In this document: one piece after another, positions 59,975-64,000 of the stretch | How the letters are laid out: every line of letters starts with the position of its first letter | Position numbering within the stretch: the first letter of the stretch is position 1 | Source of the DNA: Paracoccaceae bacterium | Lineage (GTDB): Bacteria > Pseudomonadota > Alphaproteobacteria > Rhodobacterales > Rhodobacteraceae | Direction of reading: 5' to 3' | Length of the DNA stretch: 64,000 nt | NCBI GenBank assembly: GCA_016124615.1 | Contig: WGNF01000002.1 | Span: 1 to 64,000 of the forward strand | Translations under genes and position numbers: made by a program | Notes under the pieces: model-generated | Seen by the model: the letters and a program-made list of their open reading frames with translations, nothing else | Told to the model about the DNA's origin: nothing | Database searches by the model: none

Positions 59975-60460
59975 ATGACCCCGGAAACCGCCGCCACGCT
60001 GCCCTATCGCCCCTGCGCGGGCGTCATGCTGATCAACCCGGTCGGCCTGATCTTTGCCGGTCGGCGGATCGACAGCGACGCGCCCGCCTGGCAGATGCCG
60101 CAAGGCGGCATCGACCCCGGCGAAGACCCCGCCACCGCCGCCGCGCGCGAGTTGTGGGAGGAAACCGGGGTGACCGCCGATCTGATCACGCAACTGGCCG
60201 AAGCGCCCGAGTGGATCACCTACGACCTGCCGCCGCATCTGCTGGGCAAGGTCTGGAAAGGCAAATATCGCGGCCAGCGCCAGCGCTGGTTCCTGTACCG
60301 CTTTCTGGGCGACGATGCCCAGATCGACATCGCGACCGAGCATCCCGAGTTTTCGGAATGGCGCTGGATCGGCCCCGATGAAATGCTCGCGGCGATCGTA
60401 CCCTTCAAGCGCGCCGTCTACGCCGAGGTGATCGACACGTTCCGCACCTGGCTCGGTTAG
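59975..60460 (+). CDS. rppH: RNA pyrophosphohydrolase (Nudix)
   Basis: [60 protein letters not shown]. Confidence 0.95.
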   Translation: MTPETAATLPYRPCAGVMLINPVGLIFAGRRIDSDAPAWQMPQGGIDPGEDPATAAARELWEETGVTADLITQLAEAPEWITYDLPPHLLGKVWKGKYRGQRQRWFLYRFLGDDAQIDIATEHPEFSEWRWIGPDEMLAAIVPFKRAVYAEVIDTFRTWLG

Positions 60461-61425
60461 GCAACGACCGCCTGCCGTGCCTCCAGCCGGGGGCCGATGC
60501 TGAACTGGCGCAGTTCCGGCCCGTCGCGCAGCACGAAAAGCGCGTCAAGGCCGTTCCGCCGCGCCAGATCCGGCGCCGCATCCTCGCCCGCGACCAGAAG
60601 CGCGGTGGCCCAGGCGTCAGCCGCCATGCAAGCCGGGTGCAACACCGTGACCGAGGCCAGACGGTTGCGCGCGGGGCCGCCCAGCCGCGGGTCCATCGTA
60701 TGCGACAGCCGCATCTTGCCCACCGTCACCCAGTGCCGGTAGTCGCCCGAGGTCGCCACCGCCATGTCGCCAAGGTCGATCACCCCCATCGGCGCGCGGC
60801 GGTCATGGTCCGGCCGCTCCACCGCCACCGCCCAGGGCGTGCCATCGGGCCGGGTGCCGCGCGCCGCCAATTCGCCGTCCAGCGCGGCAAGGGCATCGGT
60901 CACGCCGTAGTCGGCCAGCACGCGCATCATCTGATCCACCGCGAAGCCCTTGGCGATGCCCGACAGGTCGAACGACAGCGGCGCCATGCGGCGCACCCGC
61001 GCGCCGTTCACATCCAGCTCCAGCACCTCATGCGCCGCTGGGCGGCGGCGGCCCAACTGTGCGCCGATCAGCCCGGTATCGGGCGCCGACCCGCGCGCGC
61101 CAAAGCCCCAGGCGCTGACCAGATCGCCAACGCCGATGTCGAACAGCCCATCCGAGCACTCGCCGATCCGCAGGGCCGTGCGCAGCACCGCCATCAACTC
61201 GGGCGGCACCGCCTGCCAGATGCGCACCGCCGCGCGGTTCAGCCGCATCAGATCCGACCCCGGCTTCCACGTCGACATCTGCGCATCGACCCGGTCGACC
61301 GCCTGCTGCAGGGCGGTTGTCAGCGCCACGGTATCGGCGGGCCCGGCCAGTGTGACCGACCACCGCGTGCCCATCGTCGGCCCGTGCAGCACGGTGCGGT
61401 TCTCGTCAGTAGACATCTTCGACAT
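60457..61425 (-). CDS. apbE: FAD:protein FMN transferase (ApbE family)
   Basis: [107 protein letters not shown]. Confidence 0.93.
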   Translation of the reverse strand: MSKMSTDENRTVLHGPTMGTRWSVTLAGPADTVALTTALQQAVDRVDAQMSTWKPGSDLMRLNRAAVRIWQAVPPELMAVLRTALRIGECSDGLFDIGVGDLVSAWGFGARGSAPDTGLIGAQLGRRRPAAHEVLELDVNGARVRRMAPLSFDLSGIAKGFAVDQMMRVLADYGVTDALAALDGELAARGTRPDGTPWAVAVERPDHDRRAPMGVIDLGDMAVATSGDYRHWVTVGKMRLSHTMDPRLGGPARNRLASVTVLHPACMAADAWATALLVAGEDAAPDLARRNGLDALFVLRDGPELRQFSIGPRLEARQAVVA

Positions 61426-63637
61426 AACGCCCCTCTGCCTTCAGCGCGACGGTAGTCAGGCCCAGCGGCGCCAGCACGAGTTCCAGCGACTCCATCACGC
61501 CCTCGGCCATGTCGCGCCCGCCGCACACCATGATCTGCGCCCCGCGCTGGACCATCTTGCGCAACTGCTGCGCATCCTGGGCAATACGGTCCTGCACATA
61601 GGCGCGGTCGCGGATGCGCGAAAACGCCGTGGTCAGCGAGGTCAGGCGGCGTTCGCCCAACCATGTCTCGATCTCGTCGGCATAAAGGAAATCCGACTGC
61701 GGATCGCGCCCGCCGAAATAGAGGTGCATCGCCCGCCCCCGCGCATTGCCACGGATGAACCCCGCCAGCGGCCCGATGCCGGTGCCCGCACCGATCAGGA
61801 TCACCGGATGGCGACCGCGGGCGGGGCGGAAATCGGGGTTGGGCTTGATGAAGCCTTCGACCATCTCGCCCGGCTCCAGCGTATGCAGGAAGCCCGAGCA
61901 TGCGCCGCCCGGATGCTTGCGCACGCAAATCTCCAGAAACCCGTCGCGCCCCGACGAGGCCAGCGAGTAGAACCGCGGCAAGTCGCTGCCCGGCGGCAGG
62001 ATGCCGACCAGATCCCCGGCATCGAAGCGCGGCAGGCCGGTTTGCCCGGTCAGGCGCTGCCACAGCGTCCGCGGCCCCTCGGGGGCGGCGAAGCGCAGGA
62101 CCGAGGTCGGGGCTTGCACCTCGTGGCCGTAATCGACCCGCTCGACCAGTTGCAGCATCCGGGTGCGCGGGCGTTCCGGCTGGTGGTTCAGCACCAGTTC
62201 ATGGCCCAGCGCTTCGCCGACCGACCGGCCCCAGCGCGCGAATTCCTGCGCCGATTGCCGGTCGATCGTGTCGTAGGGCAGCATCGCGTACCAACGCCGC
62301 GCATCCAGTGCCTCGGCCACATCAAGGCCGAACTGGCTGAACTTGGGGAACTGCCGGTCGCCGAAGCCCAGCAGCGCCACGGGGAACGTCGGCGCATGCT
62401 TCAGACCCGCCAGCCGCGCCATGAACTGCGCGGCCGAGGCCGGGGCCGCCCCGTCGCCGTGGGTCGAGGTCAGGATGAACATCCGCTGGGCATGGGCATA
62501 ATGCTTGCCCAGCGTGTTCATGGCCCCGGTGTGGACGCGGTATCCCGCCTCGGTCAGCGCGTCGTGCAGGGTGCGGGCAAAGCCCCAGGTGGCATTGCCA
62601 TCGCTGCCGACAAGGATGATCGTATCCGCCGAATGGGCCATGTGGTTGTGTTTCAGCCGTGGCAGCGACCGGCGACGGCGCCACCAGATCAGCGCGCCCG
62701 ACCCCGCCATCACCGGCGCGCAAAGCGCCGTCAGCCCCAGCAACAGGCCCAGCGACCACAGCCCCTGCCCGGTGTGCAGCATGTAGATCGTCTCATAGAT
62801 CCGACGCATCGGGCCATGCGGCAGCCAGCTGAGAATCTGGCCGGTGGCCTGATCGACATAACCCTGCCCCTGCGAGGTGGTCACGGTGAACACATCGCTC
62901 GGGTCGGTCGGGAAGGTCAGGTTGCGCAGGTCGGCCAGCGGAATCGCCCGCAGCGCTGCCAGTTGGGCCAGCGGCTTTGGCGTGCCGCCGTCAACCGCGA
63001 CCGGGAACGCCGCGGTGGCGTCCAGCCCGTTCGACACGATCTGGAAATTCGCCAACGACATCCACAGCCCGGTGCTGGCCGACAGCAGCAGCCCCAGAAT
63101 GGCGAAGCGACCGATTTCCACATGCAGCCGCTGCGGCAGCGTGCCCCGCGCGCGGGTGAAGAGGCGGGCCCAGCCGCCCATCCGGCGGGCCAGCAGGAAC
63201 GCGCCCGACAGGCACAGGATCACCATCGCAAAAGCGGCGAAGCCGGTCGCCATCCGCCCGCTGTCACGCAGGAACAGCGAGCGGTGCAGGTCGGTCATCC
63301 AGCGGACGAAGCCCGAGGGCGCATAGGGCGCAATCACCGCCCCTGTCGCCGGGTCGATGATGTCGCTGCCTGCGGTGGTATCGGTCGCATAATCCGCGAT
63401 GATCCGGCCCGAGGGCTGGCGGCTGATCTGGCTGATCCCCGGCACATGGCGGGCAACGTTTGCGGCGAGGTCCGCCACCGTCACCTGCGCCGCGGGCGCA
63501 TCGACGGCGGAAAAGTTCTGCAGCGCGGGCACCACCGACAGGATTGCCCCGGACAAGGCCAGCGCGACGATGAGAACGGCGGCCAGCAGGCCCGGCAGCT
63601 TGTGAAACGTGCGAAGCATCGGCAGACCCCCGCTCAC
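61406..63637 (-). CDS. PepSY-TM / flavodoxin / ferredoxin-NADP reductase-like fusion protein
   Basis: PepSY-type TM N-terminus (FHKLPGLLAAVLIVALALSGAIL), flavodoxin domain (DTIILVGSDGNATWGFARTLHDALTEAGYRV), FNR domain (RFYSLASSGRDGFLEICVRKHPGGACSGFLH, ILIGAGTGIGPLAGFIRG). Confidence 0.9.
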   Translation of the reverse strand: MSGGLPMLRTFHKLPGLLAAVLIVALALSGAILSVVPALQNFSAVDAPAAQVTVADLAANVARHVPGISQISRQPSGRIIADYATDTTAGSDIIDPATGAVIAPYAPSGFVRWMTDLHRSLFLRDSGRMATGFAAFAMVILCLSGAFLLARRMGGWARLFTRARGTLPQRLHVEIGRFAILGLLLSASTGLWMSLANFQIVSNGLDATAAFPVAVDGGTPKPLAQLAALRAIPLADLRNLTFPTDPSDVFTVTTSQGQGYVDQATGQILSWLPHGPMRRIYETIYMLHTGQGLWSLGLLLGLTALCAPVMAGSGALIWWRRRRSLPRLKHNHMAHSADTIILVGSDGNATWGFARTLHDALTEAGYRVHTGAMNTLGKHYAHAQRMFILTSTHGDGAAPASAAQFMARLAGLKHAPTFPVALLGFGDRQFPKFSQFGLDVAEALDARRWYAMLPYDTIDRQSAQEFARWGRSVGEALGHELVLNHQPERPRTRMLQLVERVDYGHEVQAPTSVLRFAAPEGPRTLWQRLTGQTGLPRFDAGDLVGILPPGSDLPRFYSLASSGRDGFLEICVRKHPGGACSGFLHTLEPGEMVEGFIKPNPDFRPARGRHPVILIGAGTGIGPLAGFIRGNARGRAMHLYFGGRDPQSDFLYADEIETWLGERRLTSLTTAFSRIRDRAYVQDRIAQDAQQLRKMVQRGAQIMVCGGRDMAEGVMESLELVLAPLGLTTVALKAEGRYVEDVY

Positions 63638-64000
63638 ATCGTGTAGGAGAATCGGGCGATGTAGGCGCGGCCATGCTCGACCTTGCCTGCGTCGGCGGCC
63701 TTCAGCGGCATCCGGATTTCGGCGGGGCTTTCCATCATCCCCTCCGACGCCGCATCGACATGGATCGAATAGCCCGCGTCGATCAATGCGTCCGCGATGT
63801 CGGTGTGAACGGTCAGCGTGCGCCCCTCGCCCACGCTGGCCCCGGTGATGCCGTCCAGCCCGTTCAGGTCGCCCCGGCTGGCGCGCAGCCAGCCGCCAAG
63901 GTGGCGATAGTAGTAAGGCCGCCCGCCCGCCATCCAGAGCGTGCGAACGTACTGGCCCTGCGGGTCCATCAGGTAGAGCACGACATAGGCGCTGTAGCCG
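63634..64000 (-). CDS. DUF2271-type periplasmic protein (C-terminal part; runs off window)
   Basis: YSAYVVLYLMDPQGQYVRTLWMAGGRPYYYRHLGGWLRASRGDLNGLDGITGASVGEGRTLTV...; reading frame open to the window end. Confidence 0.75.
   Translation of the reverse strand, partial: GYSAYVVLYLMDPQGQYVRTLWMAGGRPYYYRHLGGWLRASRGDLNGLDGITGASVGEGRTLTVHTDIADALIDAGYSIHVDAASEGMMESPAEIRMPLKAADAGKVEHGRAYIARFSYTM

Noticed and set aside
60950-63646. 898-aa plus-strand ORF
   Set aside because: Antisense to apbE and the PepSY/FNR gene, both clearly real; spurious high-GC open frame.

Overview
GC-rich alphaproteobacterial chromosomal window, Rhodobacteraceae-like in gene content and style. About 10.7-64 kb is mostly ordinary core genome: leuB/leuD/leuC, accD-folC, map, rsfS-rlmH, gpmI-envC-ctpA-rppH, zapE, glutathione-dependent formaldehyde oxidation genes, transporters and regulators. 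The left ~10.6 kb is an accessory region running up to a tRNA-Pro(CGG) gene. It holds rfbC, an internally deleted manC remnant, a resolvase-like protein with non-canonical active-site motifs, a three-gene operon of unknown function behind a nested palindrome, several intergenic repeat arrays, an AcvB/VirJ-type protein and a small XRE regulator. The best candidates for something undescribed are: (i) the 2.1-6.3 kb unknown module with its operators and inverted-repeat array; (ii) a ~1.1 kb AT-richer cassette between two diverged copies of the zapE 3' end (31.65-33.11 kb), which looks like integration at the zapE stop codon; (iii) an AAA ATPase gene with its own CTAAGATCT repeat-bearing promoter, fused by a TGATG overlap to a NYN/LOTUS gene (52.1-54.1 kb). 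An Irr/ICE-like box directly precedes the mbfA-type ferritin/VIT gene. No rRNA, CRISPR array or intact transposase was recognised. All assignments are by reading; no searches were run.
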